A stretch of DNA of 48,152 nucleotides, taken from contig QHVM01000085.1 of NCBI GenBank assembly GCA_003223555.1, positions 44,059 to 92,210 of the forward strand, in the 5' to 3' direction. The DNA comes from Acidobacteriota bacterium. GTDB taxonomy: Bacteria; Acidobacteriota; Vicinamibacteria; Fen-336. Under the pieces are notes generated by a model that was not told the DNA's origin, searched no databases, and worked only from the letters and a program-made list of their open reading frames with translations. This document shows positions 33,350-40,763 of the stretch, one piece after another (within the stretch, counting starts at the first letter, position 1; the number at the start of each line of letters is the position of its first letter). The translations under genes and the position numbers were made by a program.

Positions 33350-33751
33350 TTGACGGACCGTAAGCTGCGGGTGTTGATCGCCAAGCCGGGGCTGGACGGC
33401 CACGACCGAGGGGCCAAGGTGGTGGCCCGGGCCTTGCGCGACGCGGGCATGGAGGTGATCTATACCGGCCTGCGCCAGAGCCCCGAGCAGATCGTCTCCG
33501 CCGCGGCGCAGGAGGACGTCGACGCGATCGGCCTCTCGATCCTCTCCGGGGCCCATCTCCCGATCTGCCGCCGGGTGATCGAGCTGCTCAAGGAAAAGGG
33601 CATGGAAGGCGTCCAGGTGTTCTTGGGCGGCATCATCCCCGCCCAGGACATCCCGGAGCTGAAGCGGATGGGCGTGGCCGAGGTCTTCCTTCCCGGCGCG
33701 TCGACCCAGGACGTGATCCGGCTCATACAGGGGGCCATCCCGGCTCGATAG
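33350..33751 (+). CDS. B12-binding small subunit of acyl-CoA mutase
   Basis: 133 residues forming the stand-alone adenosylcobalamin-binding domain. The DxHxxG box is [16 protein letters not shown], with His18 as lower axial cobalt ligand. [10 protein letters not shown] supplies the SxL motif and VFLGGIIP the GG loop. The start must be TTG 33350 ([13 protein letters not shown]), as a later GTG would remove the first beta strand. The upstream subunit gene ends 155 nt earlier, the gap being filled almost wholly by the repeat element; a GAGAGG sequence (33333-33339) precedes the TTG at a rather long distance. In other bacteria the two subunit genes are usually adjacent. Confidence 0.9.
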   Translation: MTDRKLRVLIAKPGLDGHDRGAKVVARALRDAGMEVIYTGLRQSPEQIVSAAAQEDVDAIGLSILSGAHLPICRRVIELLKEKGMEGVQVFLGGIIPAQDIPELKRMGVAEVFLPGASTQDVIRLIQGAIPAR

Positions 33752-33776
33752 ATCGGACGCCAGCGCCGATAAGTCG

Positions 33777-33805
33777 TTGACAGGCGGGCATCCGCAGTCT
33801 ATGTT
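33777..33805 (+). promoter_or_regulatory. Promoter of the response-regulator gene
   Basis: TTGACA (33777-33782), 17-nt spacer, TATGTT (33800-33805). Predicted start about 33812, followed by GGGGAGG and ATG 33836. Confidence 0.7.
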
Positions 33806-33835
33806 GAGGCGTCCACCGGGGAGGTTACCGTCGCG

Positions 33836-35014
33836 ATGGGCAAGAAGATCCTGCTGGCCGACGACAGCATCACCATCCAGAAGGTCATCGAGCTGACGTT
33901 CTCGGACGAGGATTTCGAGGTGGTCACCGTCGGCAACGGTCGGCTGGCCGTCGAGAAGGTGCAGGAAGCCCGTCCGGACCTCGTGCTGTGCGACATCATC
34001 ATGCCGGAGAAGGACGGGTACGAGGTCTGCGACTTCATCAAGAAGAACCCGGCGACCGCCCAGATCCCCGTCCTGCTGCTGACGGGGGCCTTCGAGCCCT
34101 TCGACCAGGAACGGGCGAACCGGGTCGGGTGCGACGGGTTCCTGGCCAAGCCTTTCGAGCCGCAGACCTTGATCGCCAAGGTGAAGGAGCTGCTGAGCCA
34201 GGCCGGCTCGCGTCCGGCCCCGTCGCGGCTGGCCGCGGCGGCGATCTCGGCATCCGCGCCGGCGTACTCGCCCCTACCGGCCCCGTCCTACTCGCCCCCG
34301 GCGGCCGCCCCGCCGCCTGCGCCGTCACCGCCCTCGGGCCCGTCGCCGGCGGCCTTCGTCCCCGAAGAGCCGCCGGACCTCTACGGCGCGGTCGACGCGG
34401 CGGACGACACGATGGTGTCGGTTGCGCCCGTCACGTCCGACGAGTCGGCCACGCTGCGGGAGCCCACCCACGCCACCCCCGAGAGCGATTTCAGCCCCTG
34501 GGCCCAGCCGACCATCGAGGTGCCGCTCGAGACCCGGGCCCAGGCCAGCGTCGAGTCGGCCCAGGAGGAGCCGGTCTTCGAAGAGGTCTTCGAGGAAGAG
34601 CCGGCGAAGGCCGCTCCGGCGCCTTCCCCCACGGCGACGGCCAGCTACTCCTTCGGCTCGTCGGAAGAGGAAGATACCGGGACGCGCGCCTTCAACGTCT
34701 CCGAGCTGCCGCCCTCCCGGCCGGCCCCGGTGTTGCCCCCGCCCGCCGCGCCCGTGCCGGTCCGCCCCGCGCCCCCGAGCTCCTTCGCCGACGTGAACCC
34801 TCCGGCCGTCGCCGCCGCGATCCCGGCCGCTTCGTCCATCGCGGCCGAGGTAGGGGTGCCCAAGGACATGGTCGAGACGATCGCCCAGCGCGTCGTGGCG
34901 CAGATCTCCGAGAAGGTCGTCCGCGAGATCGCCTGGGAGGTCATCCCCGACCTGGCCGAGGCCCTCATCAAGCAGGAGATCGAGCGCCTCAAGGCCGAGC
35001 TGCAACGGACCTGA
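33836..35014 (+). CDS. Response regulator with long Pro/Ala/Glu linker and conserved C-terminal helix region
   Basis: 392 residues. Residues 1-122 are a REC phosphoreceiver: ILLADDSITIQKVIELTFSD (acidic pair), phospho-Asp in DLVLCDIIMPEKDGYEVC, Thr in LLLTGAFEPFDQE and Lys in GFLAKPFEPQTLIAKV. Residues ~125-330 are low complexity, rich in Pro, Ala, Ser and Glu ([26 protein letters not shown]). The last ~55 residues are ordered again: VPKDMVETIAQRVVAQISEK then VVREIAWEVIPDLAEALIKQ, amphipathic helices resembling the tail of myxobacterial-type regulators of motility or polarity. No DNA-binding domain is seen. ATG 33836 after GGGGAGG; own promoter. Confidence 0.85.
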   Translation: MGKKILLADDSITIQKVIELTFSDEDFEVVTVGNGRLAVEKVQEARPDLVLCDIIMPEKDGYEVCDFIKKNPATAQIPVLLLTGAFEPFDQERANRVGCDGFLAKPFEPQTLIAKVKELLSQAGSRPAPSRLAAAAISASAPAYSPLPAPSYSPPAAAPPPAPSPPSGPSPAAFVPEEPPDLYGAVDAADDTMVSVAPVTSDESATLREPTHATPESDFSPWAQPTIEVPLETRAQASVESAQEEPVFEEVFEEEPAKAAPAPSPTATASYSFGSSEEEDTGTRAFNVSELPPSRPAPVLPPPAAPVPVRPAPPSSFADVNPPAVAAAIPAASSIAAEVGVPKDMVETIAQRVVAQISEKVVREIAWEVIPDLAEALIKQEIERLKAELQRT

Positions 35015-35033
35015 GCCGGTCCGGAAACAGGCG

Positions 35034-37670
35034 TTGATCACCCTCGATCCAGCCAGGCTCGGCCAGCACTTCGACCCCCGGGCCGCGGAGGAGAAGTGGG
35101 ACCGGCGGTGGAGCGAATGGGGCGTCCACCGCTTCGACGAGGCCGCGGCCGGCGCGGCGTTCGTCATCGACACGCCGCCGCCCACCGTCTCCGGCTCGCT
35201 GCACGTGGGGCACGTCTTCAGCTTCACGCAGACGGACGTGCTCGCCCGGCACCAGCGGATGCGGGGACGCAACGTCTTCTACCCGATGGGATGGGACGAC
35301 AACGGCCTGCCTACCGAGCGCCGGGTCCAGAACTACTACCACGTCCGCTGCGAGCCGTCGGTCGCCTACGAGCCGGGGATGAAGGTGTCTCCCGCCGGCG
35401 AGGGCGCCCACAAGACGCCGCCTCGGCGGGTGTCCCGGGCCAACTTCATCGAGCTGTGCCTGGCCCTGACGGCCGAGGACGAGAAGGCCTTCAAGGCGCT
35501 GTGGCAACGGCTGGGGCTCTCGGTCGACTGGAGGCTCGAGTACTCGACGATCAGCGACCACAGCCGCCGCATCGCGCAGCTGAGCTTCATCGACCTGTTC
35601 CGCAAGGGGCACGTCTACCAGGTGGAGGCGCCCACCCAGTGGGACGTGGACTTCCGTACCGCGGTGGCGCAGGCCGAGGTCGAGGACCGTCCCCAGCGCG
35701 GCGCCTACCACCAGCTTCGCTTCGGCGTCGAGCGCGGCGGCAGCTTCGTCATCGCCACCACGCGTCCCGAGCTGCTGGCCGCATGCGTGGCCGTCGCCAC
35801 CCACCCGTCCGACGAGCGCTACCGGGCCCTCGTCGGCCAGCGCGCGATAACGCCGCTCTTCCGGGTGCCCGTGCCCATCTTCTCGAGCGAGCTCGTCGAT
35901 CCGGAGAAGGGCACCGGCATCCTGATGGTCTGCACGTTCGGCGACGCGACCGACGTCACCTGGTGGCGCGAGCAGAAGCTGCCGCTGCGGCAGGTCGTGG
36001 GCCGGGACGGCCGGTTGCTGCCGGTCGAGTTCGGCCGCGCCGCGTTCCCGAGCCTCGAGCCGGGGCCGGCCAACGCGTTCTATGCGCCGCTGGCCGGGCG
36101 CACGGTCAAGGAAGCCCAGAAGGCCGTCGTCGAGCTGCTGCGGGACCCGGCCGGCGCCGCCGCCGGCGACGGGCCGCCCCTCCAGGGCGAGCCCGAGCCG
36201 ATCGAGCATCCGGTGAAGTTCTACGAGAAGGGCGACCGGCCGCTGGAATTCATCACCACCCGGCAGTGGTTCGTGCGGCTGCTCGACCGCAAGCCGGCGC
36301 TGCTGGACGCCGGCGACCGCATCCAATGGCATCCCGAGTTCATGCGCGCTCGATACCGGAACTGGACGGAGAACCTCCAGCTCGACTGGGGCATCAGCCG
36401 CCAGCGATTCTTCGGCGTGCCGTTCCCGGTGTGGTACCCGGTCATGGCCGAGGGCGAGACCGACTTCACCCGCCCCATCGTCGCCGATCAGGCATCGCTG
36501 CCCGTCGATCCCATGACCACCGCGCCGGCCGGCTACGACGCGTCGCAGCGGGAACGGCCGGGCGGCTTCCGGGCCGAGGCAGACGTCTTCGACACGTGGT
36601 TCACCAGCTCCATGACGCCCCAGATCGCCAGCGGCTGGACGCTCGACCCCGAGCGCCACCGGCGGCTGTTCCCGATGGACTTGCGCCCGCAGAGCCACGA
36701 GATCATCCGCACCTGGGCCTTCTACACGATCGTCAAGGCGCTCCTGCACGAGGGCACCGTGCCCTGGCGCCACGTCGCCATCTCGGGGTGGGTTCTCGAC
36801 CCCGACCGCAAGAAGATGTCGAAGAGCAAGGGCAACGTCATCACGCCCATGCACCTGCTCGACGAGTACGGCGCGGACGCGGTGCGCTACTGGTCGCTCT
36901 CGGCCAAGCTCGGGGTGGACACCGCTTTCGACGAGAAGGTCCTGAAGGTCGGCCGGCGGCTCTCGACGAAGCTCTTCAACGTCTCCAAGTTCGTCCTCAC
37001 CCAGAGCGGGCCCGACATGCCCATCACCCGGGACCTCGACCTGAGCTTCCTCGTGCGCCTGCGCGAGACGGCCGAGCAGGCCTCGGCGGCGCTCGACGCC
37101 TTCGAGTACGCCTCCGCCCTCGACGCCAGCGAGCGCTTCTTCTGGAACGGCTTCACCGACACGTACGTCGAGCTGGTAAAGGCCCGCGCCCGCAGCGAGT
37201 CGGATCCGGAGGGACGCGGCTCCGCGGTGGCCGCGCTCCAGCTCGGCCTCAAGGTCTTCCTGCGCCTCTTCGCGCCGTTCCTGCCCTACATCACCGAGGA
37301 GGTCTGGTCGTGGGGGTTCGCGGAGAGCGAAGGCGCCCGCAGCATCCACCGGGCGGCCTGGCCGGGAGCGGCCGATTTCGCGGGCCTGCGGCCGGTGGAC
37401 GGAGGGGGCGCGACCTTCGACGCCGCGGTGGGCTTCCTCGAAGCGGTCCACCGCGCCAAGAGCCGGGCCGGGGCCTCGGTGGGCCGCCACCTGGCCCGCC
37501 TGCGGGTGGCCGCGAGCCCCGGCACGCTGCGGCTCTTCGAAGGAGTGAGGGAGGACGCGGTGTCCGCCGCACGCGTCGAGGAGCACGTCGTGGAGGGCCG
37601 GGACGGCCTCGAGGAGGGCGCCTTCGAGGTGCTCGAGTGCGAGCTGGCCGCCATCCGGCCCGAAGCTTGA
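35034..37670 (+). CDS. valS: Valyl-tRNA synthetase (short, actinobacterial-like type)
   Basis: Class Ia enzyme of 878 residues charging tRNA-Val, with editing of misactivated threonine. The HIGH motif is seen in PTVSGSLHVGHVFSFTQTDV, then FYPMGWDDNGLPTERRVQNY, the CP1 editing domain with FVIATTRPELLAACVAVATH, and KMSKS in DRKKMSKSKGNVITPMHLL. The anticodon-binding helical domain ends near LPYITEEVWSWGF. The C-terminal coiled-coil tRNA-arm of E. coli-type ValRS is absent. The DDNGLPTERRVQNYY signature matches the ValRS branch well known from Actinobacteria, consistent with horizontal spread of this type (from family knowledge). TTG 35034 gives MITLDPARLGQHFDP; no ATG lies near the conserved N-terminus. 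Confidence 0.95.
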   Translation: MITLDPARLGQHFDPRAAEEKWDRRWSEWGVHRFDEAAAGAAFVIDTPPPTVSGSLHVGHVFSFTQTDVLARHQRMRGRNVFYPMGWDDNGLPTERRVQNYYHVRCEPSVAYEPGMKVSPAGEGAHKTPPRRVSRANFIELCLALTAEDEKAFKALWQRLGLSVDWRLEYSTISDHSRRIAQLSFIDLFRKGHVYQVEAPTQWDVDFRTAVAQAEVEDRPQRGAYHQLRFGVERGGSFVIATTRPELLAACVAVATHPSDERYRALVGQRAITPLFRVPVPIFSSELVDPEKGTGILMVCTFGDATDVTWWREQKLPLRQVVGRDGRLLPVEFGRAAFPSLEPGPANAFYAPLAGRTVKEAQKAVVELLRDPAGAAAGDGPPLQGEPEPIEHPVKFYEKGDRPLEFITTRQWFVRLLDRKPALLDAGDRIQWHPEFMRARYRNWTENLQLDWGISRQRFFGVPFPVWYPVMAEGETDFTRPIVADQASLPVDPMTTAPAGYDASQRERPGGFRAEADVFDTWFTSSMTPQIASGWTLDPERHRRLFPMDLRPQSHEIIRTWAFYTIVKALLHEGTVPWRHVAISGWVLDPDRKKMSKSKGNVITPMHLLDEYGADAVRYWSLSAKLGVDTAFDEKVLKVGRRLSTKLFNVSKFVLTQSGPDMPITRDLDLSFLVRLRETAEQASAALDAFEYASALDASERFFWNGFTDTYVELVKARARSESDPEGRGSAVAALQLGLKVFLRLFAPFLPYITEEVWSWGFAESEGARSIHRAAWPGAADFAGLRPVDGGGATFDAAVGFLEAVHRAKSRAGASVGRHLARLRVAASPGTLRLFEGVREDAVSAARVEEHVVEGRDGLEEGAFEVLECELAAIRPEA

Positions 37671-37686
37671 GCGGGCAGCCTGCCTG

Positions 37687-38517
37687 ATGCTGGATCCCGA
37701 TCGGGTACGCCTGTTCGTCCGCGCCGCGCTCGACGAAGACCTCGGCCGCGGCGACCTCACGACCGAGGTCACCGTCCCCGACCGCGCCCGCGCGTGCGGG
37801 GACCTCGTCGCCAAGCAGGAGCTGGTCGTGGCCGGCATGGAGGTGGCCCGGATGGTCTTCCAGGTCCTGGATCCGGCCCTGCAATGGGCTCCGGAGGCGC
37901 GGGAAGGCGAGCGCTTCTTCCCCGGTACGGTCATGGGGACGGTAACCGGGCGGGCCCGCGCCCTGCTCAGCGGCGAGCGCGTCGCCCTGAACTTCCTGCA
38001 GCGGACCTGCGGCGTGGCGACCCTCACCCGGCGCTTCGTCGGCGCGGTGGAAGGCACCCGGGCGCGCATCCGCGACACCCGCAAGACGACGCCGCTCCTG
38101 CGCTTTCTCGAGAAGTACGCGGTCGAGGTCGGCGGGGGCGTGCCCCACCGGGCCGGCCTCGACGCGGCGATCCTCGTCAAGGACAATCACATCCGCCTGG
38201 CTGGCTCGGTGCGCCAGGCCACGCTGCGCGCGGTGGCGGGGGCGGATGGCCGCGAGGTCGAGGTCGAGGTGGAGCGCTTCGGCCAGATCGAAGAGGCGAT
38301 CCAGGCCGGTGCGCGCATGATCCTGCTCGACAACTTCACCCCCGACGAGGTGAGGGAGGCGATGGAGTCGATCAGGGGGCGAGTGCTGGTGGAGGTCTCA
38401 GGCGGCGTCCGGCTCGACAACGTGCGCGAGTACGCGCAGGCCGGACCCGACTACATCGCGGTCGGCGCGCTCACCCATTCCGCGCCCGCCGCGGACATCT
38501 CGCTGGAAATTGAGTAA
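37687..38517 (+). CDS. nadC: Nicotinate-nucleotide pyrophosphorylase (carboxylating)
   Basis: Quinolinate phosphoribosyltransferase, de novo NAD synthesis. 276 residues, a normal length. Key segments are DEDLGRGDLTTE, ALNFLQRTCGVATLTRRFV, the PRPP/quinolinate-binding RIRDTRKTTPLLRFLEKYAV with VGGGVPHRAGLDAAILVKDN, EVEVERFGQIEEAIQAGARM and the final EVSGGVRLDNVREYAQAGPD. ATG 37687 is 16 bases after the valS stop. The birA start codon lies inside its last codons, so nadC, birA and coaX form a cofactor operon (NAD, biotin, CoA). Confidence 0.95.
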   Translation: MLDPDRVRLFVRAALDEDLGRGDLTTEVTVPDRARACGDLVAKQELVVAGMEVARMVFQVLDPALQWAPEAREGERFFPGTVMGTVTGRARALLSGERVALNFLQRTCGVATLTRRFVGAVEGTRARIRDTRKTTPLLRFLEKYAVEVGGGVPHRAGLDAAILVKDNHIRLAGSVRQATLRAVAGADGREVEVEVERFGQIEEAIQAGARMILLDNFTPDEVREAMESIRGRVLVEVSGGVRLDNVREYAQAGPDYIAVGALTHSAPAADISLEIE

Positions 38518-39310
38518 CCGCGGGCCGGAGATCAGTCGCGCGTTGCGGGAGCGGGGGAGGCAGTGGCCAGCCCCGATCCGATGGCTCGAGACGGTCGGGT
38601 CGACGAACGACTTCCTGAAGGAGCGCTCGCGGGAAGGGGCCGCGGGATGGGCCGTGGTCGTGGCCTCCCGCCAGACCGCCGCCCGCGGCCGGCAGGGCCG
38701 CGCGTGGCTGTCGCCCTCCGGCAACCTCTTCCTGTCGCTCCTGCTGCGCCCGACCTTGCCGGCCGAGAGCGCCGGGCTCGTGCCGCTGGCCGCGGGTGTC
38801 GCGGCGGCCGAGGCGGCCGCCGAGTGGGGCGTCGCCGTGCAGTTGAAGTGGCCGAACGACCTCGTCGTCCGCGGCCGCAAGCTCGGAGGCGTCCTCGTCG
38901 AAGCCTCGGCCGGAGCCGAGGGCCTGGAGACGGTGGTGGTGGGCGTGGGGATGAACCTCGCCCTCGACCCCGCCGACGCGCCTCCCGCCCTGCGCGGCGC
39001 GCTCACGTCGGTGCGGGCCGAGACCGGCGGCGAACCCGGCGTGCCGGCGGCCGCGGCGGCGGTCCTGGACCGCCTGGCCGTCTGGTATGATGCCCTCGCT
39101 CGCGACGGCCCGCCGCTGGTGCTGGCGGCGTGGCGCGCGCGGTCGGTGCCCTGGTGGGGGCGGGCGGTGGAAGCCCGCTCCGGCGATGCGGTCCTGCGGG
39201 GAGTGGCCCGCGACCTGGACCCGCGCGGCGCTCTCATCCTCGACCTCGCCGATGGCTCGCGGCGCGCCGTCTTCTCCGGCGAGGTCCGCGAGGTGCGGCT
39301 CGAGAGCTGA
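38510..39310 (+). CDS. birA: Biotin--[acetyl-CoA-carboxylase] ligase, monofunctional
   Basis: Attaches biotin to the carrier domain of biotin-dependent carboxylases. The 266 residues hold the catalytic domain and the C-terminal SH3-like domain, with no N-terminal helix-turn-helix repressor part, so it is not expected to regulate transcription. Motifs: LETVGSTNDFLKERSREGAA, the biotinyl-AMP loop ASRQTAARGRQGRAWLSP, LKWPNDLVVRGRKLGGVLVE and GVGMNLAL. The SH3-like domain is WGRAVEARSGDAVLRGVARD. TTG 38510 overlaps the nadC TAA by eight bases and is the only start that keeps the N-terminus. Confidence 0.93.
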   Translation: MSNRGPEISRALRERGRQWPAPIRWLETVGSTNDFLKERSREGAAGWAVVVASRQTAARGRQGRAWLSPSGNLFLSLLLRPTLPAESAGLVPLAAGVAAAEAAAEWGVAVQLKWPNDLVVRGRKLGGVLVEASAGAEGLETVVVGVGMNLALDPADAPPALRGALTSVRAETGGEPGVPAAAAAVLDRLAVWYDALARDGPPLVLAAWRARSVPWWGRAVEARSGDAVLRGVARDLDPRGALILDLADGSRRAVFSGEVREVRLES

Positions 39311-40096
39311 ATGTCCCTTCTCCTGACCATCGACGCCGGCAACACCAACACCGTCCTCGGCGTCCACCACGGCGCGCAGCTCCAGGCCCACTGGCGGCTG
39401 ACCACGCGCCGCGAGCAGACCGCCGACGAGTACGGGATCCTGGTCCGGAACCTCTTCGCCTCCTCCGGCATCGAGCCGGGGCAGATCGGCGGGGTGGCGC
39501 TGGCCAGCGTCGTGCCCCCCCTCACGCCGGTACTGGTGGCGCTGTCGCGCCAGTACCTGGGCCAGGATCCGCTGGTCGTCGAGCCGGGCGTGCGCACGGG
39601 CATGCCGATCCTCTACGAGCCGCCCGGCGACGTGGGGGCCGACCGCATCGTCAACGGTGTCGCCGCCTTCGCCGCGTACGGCGGGCCGGTGATCGTGGTC
39701 GACTTCGGCACGGCCACCACGTTCGACGTGGTGACGAAGAAGGGCGAGTACCTGGGCGGCGTGATCTGCCCCGGCGTCGGCATCAGCGCCGACGCCCTCT
39801 TCCAGCGCGCGGCGCGGCTGCCGCGCGTGGACGTGCGCAACCCCGGCCGCGTCATCGGCCGATCCACCGTCGGTTCGATGCAGTCCGGCTTGTACTTCGG
39901 CTACGCGAGCATGGTGGAGGGGCTCATCCGCCGCATCCGGGCCGAGCTGGGCGAGCCGGCCAAGGCGGTGGCCACCGGCGGCCTGGCCGAGAGCATCGCC
40001 CCCGACATCCCGTCGATCGAGGCCGTCGATCCGGTGCTCACGCTGACCGGACTGCGCCTCATCTGGGAGCGGAACCGCGCCTCGGGGGGGCGCTAG
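39311..40096 (+). CDS. coaX: Type III pantothenate kinase
   Basis: First step of coenzyme A synthesis. 261 residues of the CoaX (ASKHA-fold) family: LLTIDAGNTNTVLGVHHG (phosphate 1), GADRIVNGVAAFAAYGGPVI, VDFGTATTFDVVTKKGEYLG (phosphate 2), ICPGVGISADALFQRAARLP, IGRSTVGSMQSGLYFGYASM, and AVATGGLAESIAPDIP. Unlike CoaA it is insensitive to CoA feedback and needs a monovalent cation (family knowledge). ATG 39311 touches the birA stop with no gap. Its end (SGGR, TAG 40094-40096) follows a seven-G run. Confidence 0.95.
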   Translation: MSLLLTIDAGNTNTVLGVHHGAQLQAHWRLTTRREQTADEYGILVRNLFASSGIEPGQIGGVALASVVPPLTPVLVALSRQYLGQDPLVVEPGVRTGMPILYEPPGDVGADRIVNGVAAFAAYGGPVIVVDFGTATTFDVVTKKGEYLGGVICPGVGISADALFQRAARLPRVDVRNPGRVIGRSTVGSMQSGLYFGYASMVEGLIRRIRAELGEPAKAVATGGLAESIAPDIPSIEAVDPVLTLTGLRLIWERNRASGGR

Positions 40097-40184
40097 TACG
40101 GGCGCGGCGGCCGCCGTCGACCCCGAGGCCGCCTACTACCAGACGGTCGAGGAGTTCTTCGTCTCCCGCCGCGGCGATCCGCTC

Positions 40185-40763
40185 ATGCTCTCGAACGCGG
40201 ACTGGCACCTCGTGCGCAAGTGGCGCATGGCCGGGATCCCCTTGCGCATCGTCCTGCGCGGCATCGCCGACGCCCTCGACAGCCACGCCCAGTCCTGGAG
40301 CCGCGACCGCAAGGTGGGCAGCCTCGCCTACTGCGCCGCGGAAGTGGACACGGCGGCCGAGCGCTGGCGGCGGGCGCTCGCGCTCGGCGAGGAAGAAGGC
40401 GTGAGCGCGGACGAGGCGCTGCGCGGCTTCGCCGGCGCGTTGGAGGAGGCCGCCGGACTCGGCCCCCGGGCGGCCCCGATCGCCCGCACGCTCGCCGCCG
40501 ACATCCGCGCCCAGGCCGGCCAGGGGCGAGTGCGTGAGCTGGAGCCGTGGCTCGTCGAGCGCGAGAAAGCGCTGCGCGCGGCCCTGGAGGACGACATGGG
40601 GCGCGCAGCGGTGGAGGAGATCGCGACCGCGGTCGAGCGCGACCTGGCCCCCTATTCCGGACGCATGCCGGCGCGCGTCTTCGAGCAGGTCCGGTCCGAA
40701 TCGCTGGCTCGCCGGGTGCTGGAAGCCCACGGCCTGCCCCGGCTGAGCCTCTTCCACCTGTGA
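40185..40763 (+). CDS. Conserved-looking protein of unknown function between coaX and the rRNA methyltransferase
   Basis: At least 192 residues, mostly alpha-helical and charged, with no recognised domain: LSNADWHLVRKWRMAGIPLR, IVLRGIADALDSHAQSWSRD, KVGSLAYCAAEVDTAAERW, and a long helical C-terminus ending LPRLSLFHL. The first ATG is 40185, but coding-like sequence extends upstream in frame (DPEAAYYQTVEEFFVSRRGD, from about 40119) and looks like the true N-terminus. Between the coaX-frame stop at 40044 and this segment there is no ATG, GTG or TTG, so the real start is non-standard (ACG 40098?) or masked by a sequence error in the G7 run at 40084-40090. The stop overlaps the next ATG (TGATG). 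Confidence 0.75.
   Translation: MLSNADWHLVRKWRMAGIPLRIVLRGIADALDSHAQSWSRDRKVGSLAYCAAEVDTAAERWRRALALGEEEGVSADEALRGFAGALEEAAGLGPRAAPIARTLAADIRAQAGQGRVRELEPWLVEREKALRAALEDDMGRAAVEEIATAVERDLAPYSGRMPARVFEQVRSESLARRVLEAHGLPRLSLFHL

Noticed and set aside
34989-38186. A 1065-codon open frame antisense to valS and nadC, and similar long frames (for example 2722-4506 minus, 42-1457 plus)
   Set aside because: They mirror conserved genes in a ~70 % GC genome where stop codons are rare; the translations are repetitive Arg/Gly/Ala/Val/His-rich text without domains, while the opposite strand encodes clear families.
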